Assembly (NCBI GenBank): GCA_019090225.1 | Contig: JAHRWI010000203.1 | Span: 1-21,651 of the forward strand | Source: Porticoccaceae bacterium | GTDB lineage: Bacteria; Pseudomonadota; Gammaproteobacteria; Pseudomonadales; Porticoccaceae | Length of the DNA stretch: 21,651 nucleotides | Direction of reading: 5' to 3' | In this document: in pieces, positions 1 through 7,178 of the stretch | How positions within the stretch are numbered: the first letter of the stretch is position 1 | How the letters are laid out: every line of letters begins with the position of its first letter | The notes under the pieces: model-generated | Database searches by the model: none | What the model saw: only the letters and a program-made list of their open reading frames with translations | What the model was told of the DNA's origin: nothing | Made by a program: the position numbers and the translations under genes

Positions 1-708
1 TTACGCCTGCCTACCGCTGAAGAACGGTCAGAGCCAGAGTCTGGCTCAGTGAATAAAAGCTCGATCAATGATATTGAAAACCAGGCAAGCTGGACCGTGG
101 CCACAGCGGTTCGCTCACGGAGCTTTCGTTTTTGTGTGCTGGCATTTTTTACCGGAGGCTGTTTGTCGCAACTACTGATCCTGCATCAATTTGCCTTTAT
201 GGTGGATCACGGAGTCGCCAAAACCCTTGGCTCTATTGTTGTCGGTATCATCGGCGTTGCCAGTATCCCCGGAAAAATTGTCTGGGGGGCTTTATCTGAC
301 CGTATTGGCCGGGAGCTAACTTACACCTTCGGACTCACCTGCACCCTGCTGTCTGTCATCGTGCTGTCCTTTGTTGGCTCGGTACCCGGCTTGTTTTTAC
401 CTGTGTTATTCGCGGTACTGTTGGGCGTAGGTTACTCAGCTAACGCGCCGATTATTCCCTCCGTTACCCGGGATCTATTCGCGGGTCCACGCTTCCCTAG
501 CATTTTCGGTACGCTGTCGATGTTTGCGGCTATGGGCGGTGCGACCGGTTCATGGCTCGGTGGCTACTTGTTTGATATATCTGGTGGTTACCAGCTCATG
601 CTGATCGCTGCAGCCGCTATGGCGATCTTCGGGCCGATTATGCTTTGGCTGGCGGCACCGAGAAACCCCGAAAGCCCGCCGCCGATGGTGGTTAGTTCGG
701 CGGCCTAG
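1..708 (+). CDS. MFS transporter, C-terminal half (5' end outside window)
   Basis: The reading frame is open from base 1, so the GTG at 49 is probably internal and the gene begins upstream of the window. The visible part encodes a polar linker followed by about six hydrophobic helices, which is the second half of a 12-helix major facilitator superfamily carrier in the inner membrane. After the second visible helix is a loop GALSDRIGRE, which fits the MFS motif A pattern (G-x-L-x-D-R-x-G-R). The third and fourth helices (YTFGLTCTLLSVIVLSFVG, LFLPVLFAVLLGVGYSANAP) and the glycine-rich fifth (SMFAAMGGATGSWLGGYLF) fit the monocarboxylate/oxalate:formate type of MFS protein. The substrate cannot be read from this half. 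The gene ends with TAG at 706-708 and converges on the sulfhydrylase gene. Confidence 0.88.
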   Translation, partial: LRLPTAEERSEPESGSVNKSSINDIENQASWTVATAVRSRSFRFCVLAFFTGGCLSQLLILHQFAFMVDHGVAKTLGSIVVGIIGVASIPGKIVWGALSDRIGRELTYTFGLTCTLLSVIVLSFVGSVPGLFLPVLFAVLLGVGYSANAPIIPSVTRDLFAGPRFPSIFGTLSMFAAMGGATGSWLGGYLFDISGGYQLMLIAAAAMAIFGPIMLWLAAPRNPESPPPMVVSSAA

Positions 709-772
709 TGTTGAGGCTTGTTGTCCCCGGTCGCTTAAATTAACTTAAATAAAAGTAATATTTAAATCGCAA

Positions 773-824
773 GCCTTGTCACAGGCAAACGAAAAAACTA
801 TTTTTATTTTGCCTGTGACAAGGC
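773..824. terminator. Perfect 17-bp inverted repeat between convergent genes, likely bidirectional terminator or mRNA 3' hairpin
   Basis: The arm GCCTTGTCACAGGCAAA (773-789) is perfectly complementary to 808-824. The 18-base loop contains an A-run and a T-run that could pair further. The right arm is the last coding codons of the minus-strand sulfhydrylase gene, whose stop lies in the loop at 804-806. The left arm is therefore an inverted copy of that gene end. No long U-run follows on either strand, so a classical intrinsic terminator is not certain. The position between two convergent genes supports a termination or 3'-end protection role. Confidence 0.6.
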
Positions 825-2075
825 CTGTTCGACATCCTCAATAATATCGTCCACATGCTCAATACCGATGGACAGCCGGACTAGATCCTCGCTGACACCT
901 GCAGTGGCTAACTCTTCCGGATTCAACTGCCGGTGAGTGGTACTGGCCGGATGACAGGCCAGACTTTTGGCATCACCGATATTCACCAGCCGTTTGATCA
1001 ACTGAAGAGCATCAATAAATTTCGCCCCGGCTTCGGCACCGCCCGCAATACCAAAACTTAAAATAGCCGAGGGTTTGCCGCTGGTCATACGCTGGGCTAG
1101 TTCGTGGTAGGGGCTGCTAGCCAGGCCCGCGTAATTGACCCACTCGATCTGCGGATGCTTGTCGAGATACTCAGCCACTTGCTGGGAGTTCTCAACATGA
1201 CGATCCATACGTAAGGCCAGCGTCTCCAAACCCTGTAATCCTAAAAAGGCATTAAAAGGCGCTAGCGCAGCACCCATATTGCGAAGTGGCACCACGCGGG
1301 CACGGCCAATAAAGGCGGCAGGGCCAAAGGATTCAGTGTAGATCACACCGTGGTAGGAAGGGTCTGGCTCGTTGAATTGGCGAAAGCGCGGATTGCCCGC
1401 CCAAGGGAAGGTGCCAGAATCAATAATAATCCCGCCCACAGTGGTGCCGTGGCCGCCGATGTATTTGGTTAAAGAATGGACGATGATATCTGCACCGTGT
1501 TCGAAGGGGCGGCACAGGTAGGGTGTCGCTACGGTGTTATCCACCACCACGGGTACGCCGTGTTTATGGGCCATATCCGATAGCGCTTTTATATCGACAA
1601 TATTGCCCGCTGGGTTACCGATGGACTCGCAAAAAATAGCTCGCGTCCGGTCATCAATCAAAGCCTCCAATGCGGGAATATCATCCCCGGAGGCCATGCG
1701 TGCCTCAATACCCTGTTGTGGCAGGGTATGGGCGAAGAGATTGTAAGAACCCCCATAAAGCTGGCTGACGCTAACGATATTGTCGCCGGTAGCAGCCAGA
1801 GTATTGATGGTCGCAGTAATGGCTGCCATACCCGAGGCCATACACAGCGCGCCAACGCCACCTTCCATTTCTGCAAGGCGTTTTTCCAGCACATCATTGG
1901 TGGGGTTCATAATTCGTGAATAGATATAGCCCGGCTCTTTCAGGTCAAACAGGTCAGCACCATGCTGAGTATCGCGAAAGCTGTAAGAGGTAGTTTGATA
2001 GATGGGCACCGCGACCGCATTGGTAGCTGGGTCATCATTAAAGCCTGCGTGAATTGCCTGGGTTTCGATTTTCAT
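804..2075 (-). CDS. metY: O-acetylhomoserine aminocarboxypropyltransferase (sulfhydrylase)
   Basis: This is a PLP-dependent Cys/Met-metabolism enzyme that makes homocysteine (or methionine) directly from O-acetyl-L-homoserine and sulfide (or methanethiol) in the cytoplasm. The 423-residue length is normal for the family. Visible signatures are the N-terminal TQAIHAGF, the YSRIMNPTNDVLEKRLAEME segment (about 52-71), the SGMAAI cofactor-phosphate region (81-86), DNTVATPYL (179-187) with the PLP-stacking aspartate, and the Schiff-base lysine K204 in HSLTKYIGGHG. The C-terminal half has ACHPASTTH and LSIGIEHVDDIIEDVEQAL, as in the OAH sulfhydrylase branch. The ATG start is preceded by a good ribosome binding site (AAAGGA, minus strand, 2083-2088). 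The gene stands alone, convergent with the MFS gene. No SAM riboswitch or MetJ box was recognised upstream. Confidence 0.93.
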   Translation of the reverse strand: MKIETQAIHAGFNDDPATNAVAVPIYQTTSYSFRDTQHGADLFDLKEPGYIYSRIMNPTNDVLEKRLAEMEGGVGALCMASGMAAITATINTLAATGDNIVSVSQLYGGSYNLFAHTLPQQGIEARMASGDDIPALEALIDDRTRAIFCESIGNPAGNIVDIKALSDMAHKHGVPVVVDNTVATPYLCRPFEHGADIIVHSLTKYIGGHGTTVGGIIIDSGTFPWAGNPRFRQFNEPDPSYHGVIYTESFGPAAFIGRARVVPLRNMGAALAPFNAFLGLQGLETLALRMDRHVENSQQVAEYLDKHPQIEWVNYAGLASSPYHELAQRMTSGKPSAILSFGIAGGAEAGAKFIDALQLIKRLVNIGDAKSLACHPASTTHRQLNPEELATAGVSEDLVRLSIGIEHVDDIIEDVEQALSQAK

Positions 2076-2188
2076 TCGTGCGTCCTTTATTTGCGATACG
2101 TTTTTATTAACACCAGCAACTTAAAAATGTTATGCCGCTGGCTAGTGGATGAAAGTTTAACAAGCCGAGCTGGCGATGGATATTAGCC

Positions 2189-2230
2189 GGTGAACAAGAC
2201 CCTGTGAACGAGACCCGGTGACTAAGACCC
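2189..2230. repeat. 14-bp tandem repeat, three units
   Basis: Three adjacent units occupy 2189-2202, 2203-2216 and 2217-2230: GGTGAACAAGACCC, TGTGAACGAGACCC and GGTGACTAAGACCC. They sit about 115 bases upstream of the metY start and 235 bases upstream of the monooxygenase start. Helically phased direct repeats in a divergent promoter region could be regulator binding sites, but they resemble no operator I can name. A neutral replication-slippage array is equally possible. Confidence 0.8.
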
Positions 2231-2276
2231 TTATCTATTATTGCCCGATATTCTGATCATGTTAGAGTGCCTGCGG

Positions 2277-2345
2277 AGTCTTTAAATGACAATGTTTGGG
2301 TGCGTAGTTTGACTACGTTGCTGGACGACATTGCTACAGGAGACT
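2277..2345 (+). promoter_or_regulatory. Nested stem-loop upstream of the monooxygenase genes
   Basis: Three nested complementary pairs are visible: AGTCT 2277-2281 with AGACT 2341-2345, CAATGT 2290-2295 with ACATTG 2328-2333, and CGTAG 2303-2307 with CTACG 2313-2317 closing a 5-base loop. Internal loops of 7 to 10 bases separate the helices. It could be a structured 5' leader or a degenerate palindrome. No known riboswitch class was recognised. Confidence 0.4.
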
Positions 2346-2465
2346 GCTAAATAAGATTAAAAGGTACCATGTCCCGACGCGATGTCTGGATAGCATAAGC
2401 GATACACAAAGGCGGGGTTTAGGAAGTACCCGAAAAATAAAAATATTCTCAGGGAGATTGTCAGT

Positions 2466-3923
2466 ATGTCTGCTAAGCAGCAAGTGAATAATAAAACCAC
2501 CTTAGGTGAACACGCCATTGTGATCGGCGGTAGTATCGCCGGTTTACTCACCGCGCGAGTACTGTCCGATTATTTCGAGCGCGTAACTATTTTTGAGGCC
2601 GACACCCCACCGGATGAAGCCGTGCCACGTAAGGGCGTGCCCCAGGGTAGCCATGTGCACGGGCTGCTGGCGGGCGGCGGGGCGGTTATTACCAAGTTTT
2701 TTCCGGACATCCATGAGGACTTGCTGGCCGCTGGTGTTGAATACGGCGATGCCATGACCGACGTTCGGATGTTCGTCGGTGGACGTTGGTCACCACGTAT
2801 AGAGAGCGGTATCAATCAATATGTGATGTCGCGTCCCTTGCTGGAAGCAACCGTGCGCAAACATACCTTAGCGATTCCCAATGTCGAGTTGCGGGTCGCA
2901 ACGTCCGTTAGCGCTTATGCCCACAGCACTCGTGATGCTCATGGGGCAGGCCCTACCCACAGCACTCGCGAAGCAAGTTCTACCACTAACGCGACCAAAA
3001 CAGTGGTCACTGGCGTTACTCTGGAAGAAGGAGGTGAATCCATAGCGGCAGATTTTGTCGCTGATGTTAGCGGGCGAAACTCAAAAGCCTCGACCTGGAT
3101 TGAACAGCTGGGCTATGCCCGGCCACAGCGAACCACCATTGGCATCGATGTGGGCTATGTCACCTTTGAGATGCAGGGGCCACCGGATAAAGAACGAGAC
3201 TGGAGTTTTGTTTTTACCACGCCGGGCAGCATCCCTGACGAAACCCGTGGTGCGGGGCTTTTTTGTATTGAAGGTGGTCGCTATCTGGTGACCGCAGCGG
3301 GTAACCACAAAGACTACCCACCGACAGACTGGGCGGGGTTTTTGGCTTTTCTCAAAGGTCTGCCTTACCCGGATATTTATGAGGAGATAAAAGATCTGCA
3401 GCCAATAGGTGAGGCGAAGGAATATCGCTATGCCTCCTATTTGCGTCGTCATTACGAACAGCTGTCGGATTTCCCTGCTGGCCTGGTAGTACTGGGTGAT
3501 GCTATGTGCAGTTTTAATCCAATCTATGGTCAGGGAATGACAGTTGCGGCAAAAGAAGCAGAATATCTCGATGTTTGTTTACTGAAATGCGTTGAGAACG
3601 GGAATATGGATAATCTTGCCCAATCCTTTTTCGCAGGCGCGGCAAAGTTTATCGATGCCGCCTGGGATGGTGTAACGGTGGAGGATTTCCGCTATCCACA
3701 AACGCGGGGTGATCGCCCGAAAGGTTTTGCAGTGGCGAAATGGCTTAATAGTAAATTCTTCGCCCTGTCAGCTACCGACCCTGAATTTGCCGTGGCCTTT
3801 AGCAAAGTGTTTCATTTAATGGAGCCCCCATCATCGGTATTAAAACCCAAGTATTTGCTCAAAGCACTTTTTGCTAAAAAGCCGGTTTACGATAAATCGC
3901 CACCGGCTCAGCGTAGTACTTAG
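2466..3923 (+). CDS. FAD-dependent monooxygenase (class A / PHBH fold), paralog 1
   Basis: The protein has 485 residues. It starts with a beta-alpha-beta dinucleotide fold, HAIVIGGSIAGLLTARVL (GGSIAG at 21-26), ending in the ribose-binding acid E44 of TIFEAD. Next come KGVPQGSHVHGLLAGG (56-71) and MSRPLLEATVRKH (121-133), then the second FAD motif GDAMCSFNPIYGQGM (344-358). This layout is that of single-component flavin monooxygenases and epoxidases that oxidise aromatics, polyketides or isoprenoids. The substrate is unknown. Residues about 152-170 are a histidine- and glycine-rich repeat (HSTRDAHGAGPT) encoded by one full and one partial copy of a 36-bp minisatellite. The repeat sits between two beta strands, just before VTGV. 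The start has a strong ribosome binding site (CAGGGAG). The next gene is a close paralog 84 bases downstream, so the two are probably co-transcribed. Confidence 0.85.
   Translation: MSAKQQVNNKTTLGEHAIVIGGSIAGLLTARVLSDYFERVTIFEADTPPDEAVPRKGVPQGSHVHGLLAGGGAVITKFFPDIHEDLLAAGVEYGDAMTDVRMFVGGRWSPRIESGINQYVMSRPLLEATVRKHTLAIPNVELRVATSVSAYAHSTRDAHGAGPTHSTREASSTTNATKTVVTGVTLEEGGESIAADFVADVSGRNSKASTWIEQLGYARPQRTTIGIDVGYVTFEMQGPPDKERDWSFVFTTPGSIPDETRGAGLFCIEGGRYLVTAAGNHKDYPPTDWAGFLAFLKGLPYPDIYEEIKDLQPIGEAKEYRYASYLRRHYEQLSDFPAGLVVLGDAMCSFNPIYGQGMTVAAKEAEYLDVCLLKCVENGNMDNLAQSFFAGAAKFIDAAWDGVTVEDFRYPQTRGDRPKGFAVAKWLNSKFFALSATDPEFAVAFSKVFHLMEPPSSVLKPKYLLKALFAKKPVYDKSPPAQRST
2920..2974 (+). repeat. In-frame 36-bp minisatellite, 1.5 units, in monooxygenase 1
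   Basis: The full unit is 2920-2955 and begins CCCACAGCACTCGTGATG. A partial second unit, 2956-2974, begins CCCACAGCACTCGCGAAG and then diverges. The unit is 12 codons long and encodes a HSTRxAHGAGPT-like peptide. The same unit occurs three times in the downstream paralog. Confidence 0.9.
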
Positions 3924-4007
3924 TGTTCACTGGTTTTGAGTAATTGCCACGTTATAAACAAGCAATCACTAACAAAAAACGAATAAAAATTCAGGGAAAC
4001 AATCGAT

Positions 4008-5525
4008 ATGTCCGAGAGCCAGAAGTTAATCAAACAAGGGTCCCTGGGCGAACACGCCATCGTGATCGGCGGCAGCATGGCAGGCTTATTAACAGCACGG
4101 GTGTTATCTGATTATTTCGAGCGCGTCACTATTTTTGAAGCCGATACCCCGCCGGATGAACCAGTGCCGCGCAAGGGCGTACCCCAGGGTAACCATATTC
4201 ATACCCTGGCGGCGGGGGGTTCTGATGTGGTGCGCAAGTATTTTCCTGATCTCCACAATGACCTGGTAGCGGCGGGCGCCGAATATGGCGACCCAATGCT
4301 GAGCTGGCGGACATATCTTGGTGCGCGCTGGAACCCTCGCATTGAGAGTGGCCTGGGGACTTATGTGATGTCGCGTCCGCTTTTGGAAGCTGTGGTGCGC
4401 AAACACACGGTGGCAATTGCCAATGTTGAGTTGTGCGTTGCGACACCTGTTAGCGGCTATACCCACAGCATTCGCCAAGCTCATGGGGCAGGCTCTACCC
4501 ACAGCACTCGCGATACTCACGGGGCAGGCTCCACCCACAGCACTCGCGAAGCTCGCGGGGCAGGCCCTACCAGCAACGATTCGAACATAGCTGTGACCGG
4601 GGTCATCCTGGAGCAAAGCGGAGAGACCGTTGCGGCAGATTTTGTCGCTGATGTTAGCGGTCGTAATTCCAAAGCCACCAGCTGGATTGAGCCTATGGGT
4701 TTTACACCGCCAGAACGCAGTACGATTGGTATCGATATAGGCTACACCACCTTTGAAGTGGCCGAGCCGCAGAATAATCAGCGTGACTGGAGCTTACTGT
4801 ATGTTGCTCAGAAGGACATTCCTAAGGACACCCGTATTGGCGGTATTTTACATAAAGAGGGTGGTCGTTATTTAGTCACCGCGCAAGGTTTCCATAAAGA
4901 TTATGCACCCACAGATTGGCCGGGTTTTCTCGCTTATATGAAAGCGCTACCCACCAGCAGTATTTATGATGAAATAAAAGACCTCCAACCCATCGGTGAG
5001 GCAAAAGAATATCGCTATGCCTCCTATTTACGCCGCCATTACGAGCGCTTGCAGCGTTTCCCTAAAAGACTCGTTGTGCTGGGCGATGCGATGTGTAGCT
5101 TCAACCCGGTTTACGCTCAGGGTATGACGGTGGCGGCTAAAGTGGCAGAGCACCTGGACGCTTGTTTAAGGCAGTGCCTTGAAGGCAGCGGTTTTGACAA
5201 TGGCCGTTTAGATAAGGTGGCCCAGCCGTTTTTTAAAGGCGCGGCGAAATTTATTGATGCCGCCTGGGATGGCACTACCGTGGAAGATTTTCGCTATCCA
5301 CAAACTCGCGGTCAACGGCCCAGAGGCTACGGTCTGATCAAATGGCTAAACGGTAAGTTTTTTGCCTTGTCCGCTACCGATGACGAGTTTAGCGTGGCTT
5401 TTATCAAGGTTTTTAGTCTGGTGGAGCCGCCGGAATCGCTGCTCAAGCCGAAATACTTGTTCAAGGCGCTATTTGCCAAAATGCCTGAGCATGATCAGGA
5501 ACCGCCGTTTCGGCCTGTAAAATAA
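4008..5525 (+). CDS. FAD-dependent monooxygenase (class A / PHBH fold), paralog 2
   Basis: The protein has 505 residues and is closely similar to the upstream gene over its whole length, so the pair arose by tandem duplication. Shared features are GGSMAG (21-26), TIFEAD, KGVPQGNHIHTLAAGG, MSRPLLEAVVRKH, DVSGRNSKA and GDAMCSFNPVYAQGM. The last motif has alanine where paralog 1 has glycine (YAQGM against YGQGM). The extra length is mostly the HSTRxAHGAGS repeat region (about 152-188), which has three full 36-bp units here. The leaders also match: a purine-rich stretch and TTCAGGGAAA before ATG, like the CTCAGGGAG of the first gene, so the duplication included the translation signal. No reductase partner is visible nearby, as expected for single-component enzymes. 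The substrate is unknown. Confidence 0.85.
   Translation: MSESQKLIKQGSLGEHAIVIGGSMAGLLTARVLSDYFERVTIFEADTPPDEPVPRKGVPQGNHIHTLAAGGSDVVRKYFPDLHNDLVAAGAEYGDPMLSWRTYLGARWNPRIESGLGTYVMSRPLLEAVVRKHTVAIANVELCVATPVSGYTHSIRQAHGAGSTHSTRDTHGAGSTHSTREARGAGPTSNDSNIAVTGVILEQSGETVAADFVADVSGRNSKATSWIEPMGFTPPERSTIGIDIGYTTFEVAEPQNNQRDWSLLYVAQKDIPKDTRIGGILHKEGGRYLVTAQGFHKDYAPTDWPGFLAYMKALPTSSIYDEIKDLQPIGEAKEYRYASYLRRHYERLQRFPKRLVVLGDAMCSFNPVYAQGMTVAAKVAEHLDACLRQCLEGSGFDNGRLDKVAQPFFKGAAKFIDAAWDGTTVEDFRYPQTRGQRPRGYGLIKWLNGKFFALSATDDEFSVAFIKVFSLVEPPESLLKPKYLFKALFAKMPEHDQEPPFRPVK
4462..4569 (+). repeat. In-frame 36-bp minisatellite, 3 units, in monooxygenase 2
   Basis: Units lie at 4462-4497, 4498-4533 and 4534-4569. 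Each begins CCCACAGCA(C/T)TCGC and ends GGGGCAGGC(T/C)C(T/C)A. Together they encode three copies of H-S-(T/I)-R-x-x-(H/R)-G-A-G-(S/P)-T. Copies differ by a few substitutions, some silent. The unit length is a multiple of three, so copy-number changes keep the frame. Confidence 0.93.
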
Positions 5526-5692
5526 GTGGTTTATTGATGCAATGAGGCAGCCAGGTCATTAAGAAATAAAATGTTTATTGATCAGAAAGCGAATAAGTGT
5601 AGAGCTAATAAAGCCCGCGCTGCCTGTGACTAAGGGTGTTTCTATTATTTCGACCGAGGGAGTCCAGTTATCGCTTAAGGCCAGATTATGGC
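5526..5692. other. Intergenic region between convergent genes
   Basis: No gene or convincing terminator hairpin is seen here. A 10-bp direct repeat GTTTATTGAT occurs at 5529-5538 and 5573-5582. Short reading frames across this area overlap boxB on the opposite strand and look like shadows. Confidence 0.5.
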
Positions 5693-7138
5693 TCAACTCA
5701 AACGCACATATTCGAAATCACCTTCGCGATTATCGATGCCGGATTTCGGTGGCGCAATCCAGTTGGCATATTTCCCCGCCTGAGTTTCTGGTTTCATCAG
5801 CGAGGCGATAAATTCGCCATCTTCTGTGTCGGGCAGGAAGTCTGTATGCAAACTCTGCCATTGCTTTGTGTCGAGAATTTCCCCAACGGGTGTGACGGAG
5901 AAATTACTGAATTCACCTATCTTTCGGTTAAATGCGGTATGAGGCAGGCTTAGCGTAAATGCGATGTTTTTATTCTCGATGATCTTATTCCAGCGCTTGA
6001 TACCTTTGGCGCAGTCGTCCACATAACTGTCTCGCAAACGCATATTCAGTGCGGTCAGAGCGGGTTCATCGACAAATTTGAATTTTCCATCGATCATTTT
6101 TAATACCGGATAGGTGGCTTTGATAAGTTTGTGATCATCGTTGATTTTGGTTTCTTTGAACCGGCCTTTGAGGCTGGCGTTGTAAAAATTTGCAGCATTG
6201 GTCGATACTTCGGAGCCGAACAGGTCGAGGGAAAGTGAATAATGCAGGTTGGCTTTTTTCTGAATAGTGGGGAGGTCGATAACGCCAAGCTGGCGAACCG
6301 CTTCGATATCGAAAGGATCATCGATACCCGCATCGGTCATGGCACCACAGGTGCGCTGAATAATTCTACCCACACCGCTTTCGCCGACAAACATATGGTG
6401 GGCTTCTTCGGTGAGCATAAAACGGCAGGTGCGGGCCAGAGGGTCAAAGCCGGATTGGGCCAGGCTCTCCAGTTGCATTTTGCCATCCCTGTCGGTAAAA
6501 AAAGCAAACATAAAAAATGATAACCAGTCGGGCGTTTGTTCGTTGAACGCGCCGAGCATTCGCGGCACATCCGGGTCACCGGAGCGCCTGCGCAGTAGTT
6601 CCTGGGCTTCTTCCCGGCCATCGCGGCCAAAATATTTTTGCAGTAAATAGACAATGGCCCAAAGGTGTCGGCCTTCTTCAACGTTAACCTGGAAGACATT
6701 GCGCAGGTCATATAAAGACGGCGCTGTGGCACCCAAAAACCGTTGTTGCTCTACCGATGCGGGTTCAGTATCGCCCTGGATTACCAGCAGGCGGCGCAAC
6801 ATGGCGCGATATTCTCCGGGCACTTCCTGCCAGACGTCTTCGCCTTTGTGTTCTCCGAAGGGTATTTTTCGTCCTTCTTCCTGAGGCGCGAGTAGAATAC
6901 CCCAGCGATAATCGGGCATTTTTACATAGTCGAATTTTGCCCAGCCAACGGTTTCAACACTCACCGCCGTGCGCAAATAAACCGAAGCTTCCTGAAAGCC
7001 TTCGGGGCCCATGGTCTTCCACCAGTCGATGTACTTGGGGTGCCATTGCTCCAGGGCTTTTAAGACCCGCCGATCAGACGACAAATCGACGTTATTGGGA
7101 ATCAGCGTGTCGTAACTAATGGCTTCGCTGGACATCAA
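5693..7138 (-). CDS. boxB: Benzoyl-CoA 2,3-epoxidase, oxygenase subunit BoxB
   Basis: BoxB is the class I di-iron oxygenase component that, with the reductase BoxA, converts benzoyl-CoA and O2 to 2,3-epoxybenzoyl-CoA in the aerobic box pathway. The 481-residue length is typical. The di-iron ligand pattern is visible as NVEEGRHLW (E155-G-R-H158) and MLTEEAHHMFVGESG (EEAHH at 244-248) in a helix-rich core. The N-terminal LIPNNVDLSSDRRVLKALEQWHPKYIDWW-like region and the internal GWAKFDYVKMPDYRWGILL segment match BoxB proteins. Two consecutive ATG codons (7136-7138 and 7133-7135) follow an AGAGG ribosome binding site; the first is given as the start. It is the last gene of a minus-strand operon, 40 bases after boxC. 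BoxA, benzoate-CoA ligase and the semialdehyde dehydrogenase are not in this window. Confidence 0.93.
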   Translation of the reverse strand: MMSSEAISYDTLIPNNVDLSSDRRVLKALEQWHPKYIDWWKTMGPEGFQEASVYLRTAVSVETVGWAKFDYVKMPDYRWGILLAPQEEGRKIPFGEHKGEDVWQEVPGEYRAMLRRLLVIQGDTEPASVEQQRFLGATAPSLYDLRNVFQVNVEEGRHLWAIVYLLQKYFGRDGREEAQELLRRRSGDPDVPRMLGAFNEQTPDWLSFFMFAFFTDRDGKMQLESLAQSGFDPLARTCRFMLTEEAHHMFVGESGVGRIIQRTCGAMTDAGIDDPFDIEAVRQLGVIDLPTIQKKANLHYSLSLDLFGSEVSTNAANFYNASLKGRFKETKINDDHKLIKATYPVLKMIDGKFKFVDEPALTALNMRLRDSYVDDCAKGIKRWNKIIENKNIAFTLSLPHTAFNRKIGEFSNFSVTPVGEILDTKQWQSLHTDFLPDTEDGEFIASLMKPETQAGKYANWIAPPKSGIDNREGDFEYVRLS

Positions 7139-7178
7139 TATAACCTCTATTTGTTGAGTCTGTTTTTAGACTTTGTTT

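Larger units (their letters stand above)
2076..2465. other. 390-base intergenic region between divergent metY and monooxygenase genes
   Basis: This stretch has no convincing gene. It must carry the promoters of the minus-strand sulfhydrylase gene and the plus-strand monooxygenase pair, but no strong -35/-10 pair was found on either strand. It contains a 14-bp triple tandem repeat (2189-2230), a nested stem-loop (2277-2345), and a possible 9-codon upstream reading frame (ATG 2369, TAA 2396-2398) behind a weak AAAAGG. The ribosome binding site of the first monooxygenase (CAGGGAG, about 2451-2457) lies at its right end. Confidence 0.7.

Noticed and set aside
2076..2280. SAM riboswitch or MetJ box upstream of the sulfhydrylase gene
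   Set aside because: No conserved SAM-riboswitch core and no AGACGTCT-type box could be found on the minus strand of this region.
2369..2398. Nine-codon leader peptide before the monooxygenase gene
   Set aside because: The Shine-Dalgarno is weak, the peptide (MSRRDVWIA) has no run of one amino acid, and no attenuator follows. Chance is the simpler explanation.
2920..4569. CRISPR-like repeat array
   Set aside because: The units are directly adjacent with no unique spacers and lie in frame inside coding sequence, so this is a minisatellite.
4104..4616. Minus-strand open frame across the second monooxygenase, with its own repeated peptide
   Set aside because: It is a shadow of the plus-strand gene. 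The repeat looks periodic in every frame because the unit is 36 bp. No ribosome binding site or recognisable domain.
5578..5953. Plus-strand frames overlapping the boxB 3' end
   Set aside because: They are antisense shadows of boxB with no ribosome binding sites or domains.
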